Below are positions 1 to 8,600 of a stretch of 10,952 bases of DNA, in pieces. The stretch is from Bacteroidales bacterium UBA1711 (lineage in GTDB: Bacteria; Bacteroidota; Bacteroidia; Bacteroidales; P3). The notes under the pieces are model-generated. The model made no database searches and had not been told where the DNA came from. It saw only the letters and a list, made by a program, of their open reading frames with translations. The DNA lies in assembly GCA_002317325.1 (NCBI GenBank), contig DCJB01000044.1:1-10952 (forward strand), read 5' to 3'. The position numbers and the translations under genes are program-made. The number at the start of each line of letters is the position of its first letter. Position 1 is the first letter of the stretch.

Positions 1-960
1 CTCAAACGTGTTGTGGAGGAGACTTTCCCAAGGAACTTCGCGGCTGTCATTGACGGCGGCCACGATGTGGCTGACCTCTGCCTCGCCCAGCGCTTCGACA
101 AAATTTTCTACACGGGTTCGCCGGCTGTGGGCCGCCATGTGCTGGCCGAGGCGGCCAAAAACCTCACCCCGGTGACGCTGGAACTGGGCGGCGAGAACGG
201 CAACTGGGCCGTGGTGCGCAAGGATGCCGACTTGAAGGACGCAGCACGGAAGATTGCCTTCTTCAAACTGCTGAACGCCGGACAGATTTGCATCAACGTC
301 AACCAAGTGGCTGTAGCCGAGGAGGTGTCCGAGTCCTTTCTGTCCGAACTGAAGGCCGCCTTCTACAAGATGATTGGCCCCGAACCCGAACTCAGCGACG
401 AATACCCCAAGCTTATCACCCAAGCCGCCTACGACAGGTGCGCCGCCGAGGCGGAGACGGTACGCAGCCGCATTGTCTATGGAGGCAAAGGCGACCGACA
501 GAGTCTCAAATATGCCCCCACGGTGGTATTCCCGGTGTGTGTGGACGAACCTATCGTGCAGCACGAGTTGTTCTCCCCGCTGCTGCCTGTGGTGCCGTTC
601 AAAGATGACGATGTGGACAGCCTTTTGGAGGTGATTGCCTCGCGAGAACACCCGCTGGCTTTCTACCTCTTCACTCGCAGCCGCCGGTGGGCCGAAAGGG
701 TCATGCGCTCGCAACAGTACGGCGGCGGCTGCATCAACGAGGTGTGCAACCACCTGATGGCTTCCGGCGCCCCCTTCGGCGGAACAGGACACAGCGGCAT
801 GGGCGCCTACCACGGCATCTACGGCTTCCGCGAGTTCACCCACCCCCAGACGGTGCTGTGGGGTTCCACTCACTTCAACCTCCCGCTCCGCTACCACCCC
901 TATTCGGGCAAGGCGGCCCGCTGGAAAGCTTTCGTCATCGGTCTGATGATGAGAAAGTAG
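1..960 (+). CDS. Aldehyde dehydrogenase, class-3-like, 3' part (5' end outside window)
   Basis: NAD(P)-dependent oxidation of an aldehyde to a carboxylic acid; the substrate cannot be told from sequence. The frame is open from base 1, and the GTG at 13 is probably an internal valine, so about 140 N-terminal residues of a usual ~450-residue enzyme lie outside. Counting from the codon at 13: the FYTGSPAVG dinucleotide-binding turn (about 33-40), the ELGG motif with the general-base Glu57, and NAGQIC with the catalytic Cys93. The C-terminal segment GAPFGGTGHSGMGAYHG followed by GFREFTH and a late LPLRYHPY is typical of the ALDH3/AlkH/YwdH branch. Residues just after the Cys read INVNQV instead of the more usual APDYV. 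A hydrophobic/basic tail (AFVIGLMMRK) ends the protein. The gene converges on ygiQ with 8 bases between the stops. Family certain, substrate unknown. Confidence 0.93.
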   Translation, partial: LKRVVEETFPRNFAAVIDGGHDVADLCLAQRFDKIFYTGSPAVGRHVLAEAAKNLTPVTLELGGENGNWAVVRKDADLKDAARKIAFFKLLNAGQICINVNQVAVAEEVSESFLSELKAAFYKMIGPEPELSDEYPKLITQAAYDRCAAEAETVRSRIVYGGKGDRQSLKYAPTVVFPVCVDEPIVQHELFSPLLPVVPFKDDDVDSLLEVIASREHPLAFYLFTRSRRWAERVMRSQQYGGGCINEVCNHLMASGAPFGGTGHSGMGAYHGIYGFREFTHPQTVLWGSTHFNLPLRYHPYSGKAARWKAFVIGLMMRK

Positions 961-968
961 CCGCGGAA

Positions 969-2777
969 CTACATGAGTTTCGGGATGTAGCTCTCAAGGT
1001 GGTGCTTCTTCAGCAGCTGACGAATAGCCGGCTGGCTCTCGCGACGGTAATAGAAGAACATCAGGTTTTGTTCGTGCTTCTCCTGCGCGCTGCGCGCCGA
1101 ATACACGGGCTGCAGTGTCTCGGGATTGAGGCCTGTGTAGTAGGTTTCGGTGCTCACTGTCATGGGCGTGGGCGTGAAGTCCTGAATCTGCTCAAGCCTG
1201 TAGCCCAAGCGCTTCATCTCCACAGCCAAGTCGGCCATGTCTTTCAGGCGGCAACCCGGGTGTGAGCTGATGAAGTAGGGTATCAGCTGGTAGCGGACGC
1301 CCGCCTGGCGGCAGATGGCGTCGAAGTCGGACTTCACTTGCAGAAACTGGTCGAAGGAAGGCTTCCGCATGAGTCGCAGCACGTCGGGACTCGTGTGTTC
1401 GGGCGCCACTTTCAGGCGGCCGCCCACATGATGCAGAACCACCTCGCGAAAGTACTCGTGTCCCCGATTATCGTCGCTGAAGAGGTCGCAGCGAATACCG
1501 CTGCCTATGTAGATGTGCTTCACCCCCTTGACGGCGGCCGCTTTCTTATAGAGCCGCAGCAGCGGCTCGTGGTCGGAGTTGAGGTTCTTGCATTTCGATG
1601 GCTGTATGCAGCTGAACCGCTCGCACTTGCGACAGAGTTCTTTGTTGCGTCCCGACATCATGTACATATTGGCCGACGGACCGCCTAAGTCTGTGATGAC
1701 GCCGTTGAAGTCGGGCGACTCGGCCATCCGGCGCACCTCGGCGAGTATGGACTCCTCGGAACGGGAAGAAATCTGCTTGCCTTGATGGGCGGAGATGGTG
1801 CAGAAGGCGCAGCCGCCAAAGCAGCCTCTGTGTATGTTGACGGAGTTCTTTATCATTTCATAGGCCGGCACCGCCCCGCGCTTCTTGTATTTGGGGTGAG
1901 GCTGGCGGAGGTAGGGCAGGTCAAACGAGGCATCTATCTCCTCGGTGGCCAGCGGCGGCTCCGCCGGATTTATCACTACCCAGCGGCCGCGGGTCAATTG
2001 GGCGATGGGCGACTGCTCTATCTTGTTGCTCTCGACCTCTATTTTGTGGAAGTTTTCGGCGTGCATACGCCTGGACTTCTGACACTCCTCAAATGGGTGG
2101 AGCACGACGGATCCGCCCTTCGGCGTATAGTGGTCGGTGACAAAGCCCACCTGTGGAAGCCGTTGCAGCTTGTAGGCGGGTTCGCCGTCGGCAAGCAGGT
2201 TGGCCACTTTCACCATGGTCTTCTCTGCCATGCCATAGACCAACAGGTCGGCGGGACAGTCGGCAAGGATGGAGGGCTTGAGCGTGTCGCTCCAGTAGTC
2301 GTAGTGCGCCAGCCTGCGCATGGAGGCCTCCACCCCGCCAATCACCACGGGGGTGTCGGGATAGAGCTGCTTGAGTATGCGGGTATATACCGTCACCGCA
2401 TAATCGGGGCGGAAGCCCGACACGCCGCCCGGCGTGTAGGCGTCATCGTGCCGCAGCCGCTTGGCCGCGGTGTAGTGGTTGACCATCGAGTCCATCACCC
2501 CAGAGGTAACGCCGAAGAAGAGCCTCGGGCGGCCAAATTTGCGGAAGTCGCGCAGGTCGTCCCGCCAGTTGGGCTGCGGGATGATGGCCACCCGGAAGCC
2601 CGCAGCTTCCAAGGTGCGGCCTATCACGGCCGTGCCAAAGGAGGGGTGGTCTATATACGCATCGCCGGATACTATCACTATATCGGTCTCGTCCCAGCCG
2701 AGACGTTTCACTTCTTCAAGCGTGATGGGGAGGAAATGGGGCATTGTCGTCAGGTGTATTGGCTGCCGGCCGGGCAT
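969..2777 (-). CDS. ygiQ: YgiQ family radical SAM protein
   Basis: Radical SAM enzyme of the UPF0313/YgiQ family; the reaction is not established to my knowledge. Of 602 residues, the first ~300 form the family's N-terminal domain (SGDAYIDHPSFG at 37-48, PQPNWRDDLRDF at 67-78, the IGGVEASMRRLAHYDYW stretch at 146-162). The radical SAM cluster motif is CxxxCxxC with Cys319, Cys323 and Cys326 in RGCFGGCAFC. A second cysteine group (Cys382, Cys385, Cys390, Cys396, then SDHEPLL) and GSGIRCDL (425-432) are also family marks. It ends soon after FTPTPMTVSTETYYTGL and lacks the longer C-terminal extension of the E. coli protein. Start: the ATG at 2777 has AAGG a few bases upstream; the in-frame ATG at 2744 (Met12) also fits the family but has no clear ribosome site. 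It follows the pgk terminator and may need read-through or its own promoter. Confidence 0.95.
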   Translation of the reverse strand: MPGRQPIHLTTMPHFLPITLEEVKRLGWDETDIVIVSGDAYIDHPSFGTAVIGRTLEAAGFRVAIIPQPNWRDDLRDFRKFGRPRLFFGVTSGVMDSMVNHYTAAKRLRHDDAYTPGGVSGFRPDYAVTVYTRILKQLYPDTPVVIGGVEASMRRLAHYDYWSDTLKPSILADCPADLLVYGMAEKTMVKVANLLADGEPAYKLQRLPQVGFVTDHYTPKGGSVVLHPFEECQKSRRMHAENFHKIEVESNKIEQSPIAQLTRGRWVVINPAEPPLATEEIDASFDLPYLRQPHPKYKKRGAVPAYEMIKNSVNIHRGCFGGCAFCTISAHQGKQISSRSEESILAEVRRMAESPDFNGVITDLGGPSANMYMMSGRNKELCRKCERFSCIQPSKCKNLNSDHEPLLRLYKKAAAVKGVKHIYIGSGIRCDLFSDDNRGHEYFREVVLHHVGGRLKVAPEHTSPDVLRLMRKPSFDQFLQVKSDFDAICRQAGVRYQLIPYFISSHPGCRLKDMADLAVEMKRLGYRLEQIQDFTPTPMTVSTETYYTGLNPETLQPVYSARSAQEKHEQNLMFFYYRRESQPAIRQLLKKHHLESYIPKLM

Positions 2778-2797
2778 GGAACCTTGCCTCGCAGATG

Positions 2798-2826
2798 AAA
2801 AAGAAGCCCCGGCAGGCCGGGACTTC
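2798..2826 (-). terminator. Rho-independent terminator after pgk
   Basis: An 11-bp stem (arms 2803-2813 and 2816-2826) is followed on the minus strand by five T (complement of 2798-2802). On the minus-strand transcript every pair forms, including one G-U wobble (2807/2822). On the plus strand that pair would be C-A, so the element is built for leftward transcription. It begins 25 bases after the pgk stop and its T-tract ends 20 bases before the ATG of ygiQ. Confidence 0.88.
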
Positions 2827-2850
2827 CCAATGTAATAAAAAGTCTATGCG

Positions 2851-4047
2851 TCAGTCTTTGATGGCCGCTATGCCGGGAAGGGTCTTGCCTTCTAAGTATT
2901 CGAGCATGGCGCCGCCACCCGTGGAGACGTAGCTCATCTCGTCGGCAATGCCCATCTGCTTCACGGCGGCCACGCTGTCGCCGCCGCCCACGGCTGCAAA
3001 GCACCCCTGCTTGCAGGCTTCGGCCACACACTTGGCTATCTCGTGCGTGCCTTTGGCAAAGGTGGGCAGCTCAAACACGCCCGCAGGTCCGTTCCACAGA
3101 ATGGTCTTGGATGACATGATCACCTCGCGAAGCATCTTGCAGCTCTCGGGACCGCAGTCCATCGACTCCCAGCCGTCGGGCACGGCGTTGGAGGGGACTA
3201 CCTGGGTGTTGGCGTTGTTGTCGAACTTGTCGGCTATCACGCTGTCGCTGGGGAGATAGTACTTCACGCCACGCTGTTCCATCTTCTTCATCAGTTCGAG
3301 GGCAAGGTCCATCTTGTCGTCTTCGCAGATGCTGTTGCCTATCTTGCCGCCAAGTGCCTTGGTGAAGGTGTAGCGCATACCGCCGATGATAACAATGTTA
3401 TCCACCTTGTCGATAAGGTTCTCAAGTATGCCGATTTTGCTGCTCACCTTGCTGCCGCCAATGATGGCGGTGAAGGGACGGGGCGCATCCTGCATGAGCT
3501 TTTCGAGGTTGCGGACCTCGTTCTCCATCAGGAAGCCGAAATACTTGTCGTTGGGGAAGAAGCGGGCGATGACGGCGGTGGAGCTGTGCTCGCGGTGGGC
3601 GGCGCCGAAGGCGTCGTTGATGTAGCAGTCGCCCAGTTTGGACAACTGTTCGGCCAAAGCCACTCCCCCCTTGGTCTCTTCGGGATAGAAGCGGATGTTC
3701 TCGAGAAGCATCACCTCGCCGGGTTTGAGGTTCTTCGCCATCTCTTCTGCCACGCCCTCGCCCAGCAATGCCTGAGTGAACTGGACGGGACGACCGATGA
3801 GGGTCTCCAAGTACTTGGCCACGGGCTGGAGCGAAAGCTCAGGCTCGAAGCCGCCCTTCTTGGGACGGCCGAAATGGGCCATGATGATGATGGAAGCACC
3901 GTCGGCAAGCAGCTTGTTGATGGTGGGCAGCGACTCGCGCATACGGGTGTCGTCGGTGATGTTCTTTTTGTCGTCCATCGGGACGTTGAAGTCAACGCGA
4001 AGAAGGACCTTCCGGCCGTTGAAGTTGATTTCTTTGATTGATTTCAT
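2851..4047 (-). CDS. pgk: Phosphoglycerate kinase
   Basis: Glycolytic enzyme moving a phosphate between 1,3-bisphosphoglycerate and ADP to give 3-phosphoglycerate and ATP; cytoplasmic, reversible. At 398 residues it has the standard bacterial length. The N-terminal domain shows RVDFNVP (17-23; Arg, Asp and Asn bind the sugar phosphate), DDTRMRESLPT (32-42) and HFGRPK (58-63). Next come LLENIRFYPEE, NDAFGAAHREHSS, IIGGSKVSSKIGILENL and IIGGMRYTF. The nucleotide-side motifs are LWNGPAGVFE, GGGDSVAAV (354-362) and STGGGAMLEYLEGK (375-388), followed by the usual LPGI ending. All key motifs are intact. Start: ATG at 4047 gives the normal N-terminus; no clear Shine-Dalgarno. It sits 62 bases behind atpB and is closed by a strong terminator. 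I saw no convincing promoter in that gap, so cotranscription with atpB is plausible but unproven. Confidence 0.98.
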   Translation of the reverse strand: MKSIKEINFNGRKVLLRVDFNVPMDDKKNITDDTRMRESLPTINKLLADGASIIIMAHFGRPKKGGFEPELSLQPVAKYLETLIGRPVQFTQALLGEGVAEEMAKNLKPGEVMLLENIRFYPEETKGGVALAEQLSKLGDCYINDAFGAAHREHSSTAVIARFFPNDKYFGFLMENEVRNLEKLMQDAPRPFTAIIGGSKVSSKIGILENLIDKVDNIVIIGGMRYTFTKALGGKIGNSICEDDKMDLALELMKKMEQRGVKYYLPSDSVIADKFDNNANTQVVPSNAVPDGWESMDCGPESCKMLREVIMSSKTILWNGPAGVFELPTFAKGTHEIAKCVAEACKQGCFAAVGGGDSVAAVKQMGIADEMSYVSTGGGAMLEYLEGKTLPGIAAIKD

Positions 4048-4109
4048 ATTACGGAGAGTTTGAGTTATCTGTAAAGGGCGGTTGGCATTGTCTCAGCCGG
4101 CAGGTGGCA

Positions 4110-5321
4110 TTACTTGGCGTGGTGAGGCTCCTGCACCGCCATGCCGATATAGAGGGCGGAGAGCATGGTGAAGACAAATGCCTGAATGTAGGCTACAAGG
4201 CATTCCAGCAGGCTGATGAAGACACCAAACAAAGTGGATATGACAGATGTGCCAGCGCCTACTGCCGGGGATATGGCGTTGCTGATGATGAATATCAGCA
4301 CCACGAAGCCAAGGATGACGATATGCCCTGCCGTCATATTGGCAAACAGTCGTATCATCAAGACTATGGGCTTGGTGAACACACCGACGAGTTCGACCAC
4401 GGGCATCAATGGGAACACCTTCAGCCACGCCGGTACGCCGGGCGTATTGAAGATGTCAATCCAATAGTGCTTGTTTCCGCTGAGGTTTGTGATGAAGAAG
4501 GTGATGAGGGCCAGCGTGGCGGTTACGGCTATATTGCCGGTCACATTGGCTCCCGCCGGGAAGAACGGGATAAGGCCCATGCAGTTGCAGAAGAAGATGA
4601 AGAAAAAGAGGGTGAGCAGATACGGAAGATATTTATCGCAGTGCTTCTCCCCAATCATCGGGCGCACTATGCTGTCGCGCACGAAGACCACCAGCAGCTC
4701 TACAAGCGTCTGCAAGCCCTTGGGCGCCTTGTTTTCCCGCTTCTTGTAGCCGTTCTTGGCAACCATCACTATGACGATAAGGAGGGCAACGATAATCATA
4801 ATGGCCGCCGGCACCTTGGTGATGGAGATGTCTAACGGCTTCACCACGCCGCCTTCCGAATCCAAAAGCGGCTCTCCATACTCGTCAACACAGATGATTT
4901 CTTCTTTCTCCAACCCGCCGCCGACCAAACGGTAGCCCTTGTAGTCAGCGTGACCGTGGTGGAAGCGCGAGGACATAAACAGGTCGATATGGCCGTTGTT
5001 TATCAGAATAACGGGGAGCGGGACTGCCACGCTGTGCTCCTCTCCTTGCTTGTCGAAATAGTCAAACAAATGCCACGAGTGGGCATCGGTGACGTGACCG
5101 ATTATCGTCGAACCCGGGTTGAATGCCCCCTCTGTCTCGGATTCGTCAGCGGCAGCCTCTCCGTCAAACTCAGCAATTACATCCACCGATTCCAAATCGT
5201 CGCAGGCCACCAGTTCAAAAGGAATGGACTCGTCGGCTGCGAGTTCGATATAGTCTTGGGCGTTGGCATTCAATCCGCAAAGAAGGACTAATGCTGAGAG
5301 TAGGCAGAATGTGCGTTTCAT
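4110..5321 (-). CDS. atpB: ATP synthase F0 subunit a, Bacteroidota-type with secreted N-terminal domain
   Basis: Membrane stator of the F1F0 ATP synthase that forms the proton half-channels against the c-ring. The ATG at 5321 is chosen (403 aa); the TTG at 5327 would add two residues. Residues below count from that TTG. A signal peptide (about 3-23, ending ANA-Q) precedes an acidic extracytoplasmic domain (24-170) with the phylum's VPLPVILIN and LFMSSRF segments. Membrane helices start near 173-190, then the channel core: PYLLTLFFFIFFCNCMGLIPF (235-255), PVVELVGVFTKP, and IRLFANMTAGH with the essential Arg326 and Asn330. His335 and Glu375 occupy the positions of E. coli Glu219 and His245, the swapped arrangement known from other ATP synthases; Gln382 matches Gln252. 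No atpE, atpF, atpH, atpA or atpG follows: the next gene is pgk. Confidence 0.95.
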   Translation of the reverse strand: MKRTFCLLSALVLLCGLNANAQDYIELAADESIPFELVACDDLESVDVIAEFDGEAAADESETEGAFNPGSTIIGHVTDAHSWHLFDYFDKQGEEHSVAVPLPVILINNGHIDLFMSSRFHHGHADYKGYRLVGGGLEKEEIICVDEYGEPLLDSEGGVVKPLDISITKVPAAIMIIVALLIVIVMVAKNGYKKRENKAPKGLQTLVELLVVFVRDSIVRPMIGEKHCDKYLPYLLTLFFFIFFCNCMGLIPFFPAGANVTGNIAVTATLALITFFITNLSGNKHYWIDIFNTPGVPAWLKVFPLMPVVELVGVFTKPIVLMIRLFANMTAGHIVILGFVVLIFIISNAISPAVGAGTSVISTLFGVFISLLECLVAYIQAFVFTMLSALYIGMAVQEPHHAK

Positions 5322-5343
5322 CTGCAAATGTTAATTATTGGGT

Positions 5344-5595
5344 TTATTTTACGTTAGACTCGTCGAACAGTTCGACCTGTGATACATCGAAGAGCGAGAG
5401 TTGGTTTTTGGCTACCGGTGCGGGACGAGTGGTGGAGAACTCTCGCAGCGCGGCGGTCGCAAAGCGATGCAGCGCGGCGGGACGTGTGAAGCCCTTCTGC
5501 TTGCAATAGGCCTTCAGCAGCTCACCCTCACTCTCCGTGAGGGTGACGCTGAAAGTCTTCCTTTTCTTCTTCTTAGTCTTGGTGGCAGCCTTCAT
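5344..5595 (-). CDS. Small basic RHH-like protein with tandem QxxLFD (clamp-binding-like) tail
   Basis: An 83-residue soluble protein I cannot assign to a named family. Seen: a lysine-rich start (KTKKKKRK, 6-13), a predicted beta strand KTFSVTLT (13-20) and two predicted helices (about 22-35 and 38-53), the order of a ribbon-helix-helix DNA-binding fold. After a proline-containing linker (54-64) the tail carries QLSLFD (65-70) and QVELFD (73-78). QLSLF is an exact match to the known beta-sliding-clamp-binding consensus QL[S/D]LF; the second is a looser copy. Inference: a DNA- and clamp-associated protein, or a repressor whose tail only resembles a clamp motif. It starts 11 bases after the DUF2723 stop and ends 22 bases before atpB, so it is probably cotranscribed. 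The tight spacing and coherent composition argue that it is a real gene. Confidence 0.82.
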   Translation of the reverse strand: MKAATKTKKKKRKTFSVTLTESEGELLKAYCKQKGFTRPAALHRFATAALREFSTTRPAPVAKNQLSLFDVSQVELFDESNVK

Positions 5596-5606
5596 GAAAT
5601 AGCTGA

Positions 5607-8600
5607 TTAGATTTGACCGGGAAACTGCTTCTCCAATATACCCTTGGCTTTTGCAGAGCGGGCATCATCGTGCATCACCCGTGTGGCAAGTTCGTTGAGG
5701 GCATATATTATCTGGGCAGTTTCCTCTATCGACGAAGTAACACCGTTGCGTTTGGAGGTGCTGAGATACTGGTTGTAGTAGGTCAAATCCTGCTCGTAGT
5801 ACTTGAATATCTCGTCCCAAAGGGCTTCGGCCTTCTCCTTGCCGTAGAGGTCGTAATAGAGGTCAACCAGCATGAGGGCATACTTGTCGAGGACGAAGTT
5901 CTGCGGGGGGAAGAACTTGTCGCACATCTCCACCATCGCCCTGGCGCGGGCGGTGTCGCCCTTCTGCATGAGTTCGGTGGCGCAGAGCGCGAAGGTCTGC
6001 CGCTGCACGGTGCCCATGTTCAGGCTGACGGGGTCAACATAGATGTCGGCATTCAGATTGCCCCACTGCAAGGGGTGCATCTGTCCGTCGCTTCCTTCAT
6101 ATCCGTTGAGGAAGTAGTCGTATGACGCTTCGGTGAAGGACTGGAGGACATTGCGCTGGTCGCGGCTGTCGAACAGCACGGGCTGCCCTTCGCGGGCGGG
6201 ATAGGGTATGAGCTTGTAGTTCATGCCCGACTGCACGCAGTAGTTGCGCACCGGCGAGAAGACGCGCTGAATATAGCTGGGGTTCATGATGTTTATCTCA
6301 CGCATGAACTTGTTGGTGCCCAAGATGTCGAGAATCATCAGCTCGTGGCGGAAGAGCGAACCCTTGTTCACCTGCCAGCTGATGACGGGGTTGACCTTGT
6401 CGGCAATCTCCGCAGGTATCACTCCCTTCTTGACGAGGGCAGGTATGTCAAGGGTGATCTTAAACTTGCTTGTGGGGAGGACTATCACCTTTTCGCCACG
6501 GGCGTCAACCTGGGTGAACTTATCGGGATGGTCGCGCAGGAGTCCCAACACGTCGGAGACCTCAAAGTAGTCGTCGGTGCGGTCTTGGAGATAGACCACG
6601 TCCTTGCCCAAACCGTAGAACTCTTTGGGCAGCGTGAAGGCGACGGGGTCGGACTCGTAGAGCTTGTTGTAGAGCTGCTCCACATACCAGTACATACCCG
6701 AAAGGGTGTAGTTGAGTATGCGCACATCGGTGCGGAAGCCCTCCACCTCTTGAACGTACCAAAGCGGGAAGGTGTCGTTGTCGCCAAAGGTGATGAGTAT
6801 GCCGTTCTTATCGACTGAGCCGATGTAGTTCTTCGCAAAGTCGCGGGCAGCGTACTTCTCCGAGCGGTCATGGTCGTCCCAGTTCTCCGAAGCCATCAGC
6901 ACGGGCACACCAAGCATGCACAGCACAAACACCACTGGGAGAATGAACTTGTAGAGTCGCTCTTTCTTGAAGAGGGCGGTCAGCCAGTCGGCGAGAGCCA
7001 TCACGCCGAGACCTATCCAGATGGCAAAGAAACTGAACGAACCCACAAAGGCGTAGTCGCGCTCGCGGGGCTGGCGGGGAGGCATATTGAGGTAGATGCC
7101 GATGGCTATGCCGGTCATGAAGAACATGATGAACACGATGAATGCGTCCTTCTTGTGCTTCTTGACGTGATAGACTAAGCCGACGAGGCCGAGCAGCAGC
7201 GGCAGCAGGTAATAGACGTTGCGCGCCTTGTTGTTCTTCAGATGGTCGGGCAGGTTGTCCTGCGGTCCGAGGCGGGCTTGGTCGATGGCCTTGATGCCGC
7301 ATATCCAGTTGCCGTTCATGTAGTCGCGGGTGCCGTCGTCATTGAAGTAGTGGCCCTGTATGTCGTTCTGCCGCCCGGCAAAGTTCCACATAAAGTAGCG
7401 CCAGTACATCCAGCCCATCTGATAGCCGTTGAAATACTTCATGTTCTGAGCCGATGTGGGCTTGTGGTCGCCGCGGCACTTGCCCGCCCAGTATTCATAG
7501 AACTGCGGGTGGCGGCGCTCCTGGTCGTTGCTGTACATACGGGGGAACACGCCCGTGTGGTTGAGCCGATAAACGAACTTCTGCTGGTACGAAGCCTCAA
7601 TGTAGCGGTCCTTGCCGTCGGCGCTCTTGCCGCGCACATACTTGGTGTAGCCGCGCTCGGCATCAATCGGGTCGCCGGCAGTGTAATACTGTCCCGAGAA
7701 GAGCGGGGTGTCGCCATACTGCTCGCGGCCGAGATAGGCGCGCATGGCCACAGCGTCCTTGGGGGCGTTCTCGTTGAGCGGCGTGTTGGTGTTGGCTCGG
7801 ATGACCAGCAGGAAGAAGGTGCTGTATCCGATGACCAGCATCAGGAAGCCGAGTATGGCGGTGTTGATGATGGGCTTGTTCTTCTTCTTGGCCGAAGTGT
7901 ACCACAGTCCCCACGCAATGGCGGCTGCCAGCAGCACGAAGAAGAAGATGGTGCCGCTATTGAATGGCAGACCCAGCACATTGACAAAGAAGAGGTCGAA
8001 TGCCGAGTCAACATTCACAATGCCGGGGATGACGCCCCACAGTATGACTGCGAGAAGCACCACCGAGAGTATGCCGCTGAAGACGAATCCCTTGATGGTG
8101 GTCTTCTTCCACTTCCGAAAATAGACCACATACACGATGGCAGGAACCGTCAGAAGGTTCAGCAGGTGGACGCCGATGGCAATGCCCACCAGCAGGCATA
8201 CCAGCACCAACCAGCGCAGCGAGCGGGGGTCGTCGGCCTGCTCCTCCCACTTGAGGATGGCCCAAAACACCACGGCGGTGAAGAACGAGGACATGGCATA
8301 GACCTCGCCTTCTACGGCCGAGAACCAGAATGTGTCGGTGAAGGTGTAGGCCAGCGCGCCCACTACGCCGGCTGCAAAAACACCCCAGGTGCGGGGGTCT
8401 TTGAGGTCGGGCTCGGCGGGGTTGGGCAACAGGTGCTTGGCCAGCAGCGTAATGCCCCAAAAAAGGAACATGATGGTGAGTCCGCTCACCGTGGCCGACA
8501 TGATGTTGACGGCGTGAGCCACATTCTCGGGGGTGGCAAACATGGAGAAAAGTCGCCCGATCAGCTGGAACGAGGGTGCTCCCGGGGGGTGGCCGACTTG

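Noticed and set aside
13..15. GTG at 13 as the true start of the aldehyde dehydrogenase
   Set aside because: The frame is open to base 1 and the protein would lack about a third of the normal enzyme; it is more simply cut by the window edge.
969..990. CTACAT/ATGTAG inverted repeat over the ygiQ stop as a terminator for the convergent genes
   Set aside because: Only 6 bp, a 10-base loop and no T-run on either strand; too weak to call.
1782..2798. 338-residue plus-strand open frame opposite ygiQ
   Set aside because: Antisense shadow of a confident radical SAM gene; no recognisable domain.
4038..4835. 265-residue plus-strand open frame opposite atpB
   Set aside because: Antisense to conserved atpB coding sequence; low-complexity charged composition and no motifs.
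6868..7302. 144-residue minus-strand frame inside the DUF2723 gene
   Set aside because: Out-of-frame shadow on the same strand, rich in Arg/Pro/Ala; no independent evidence of translation.
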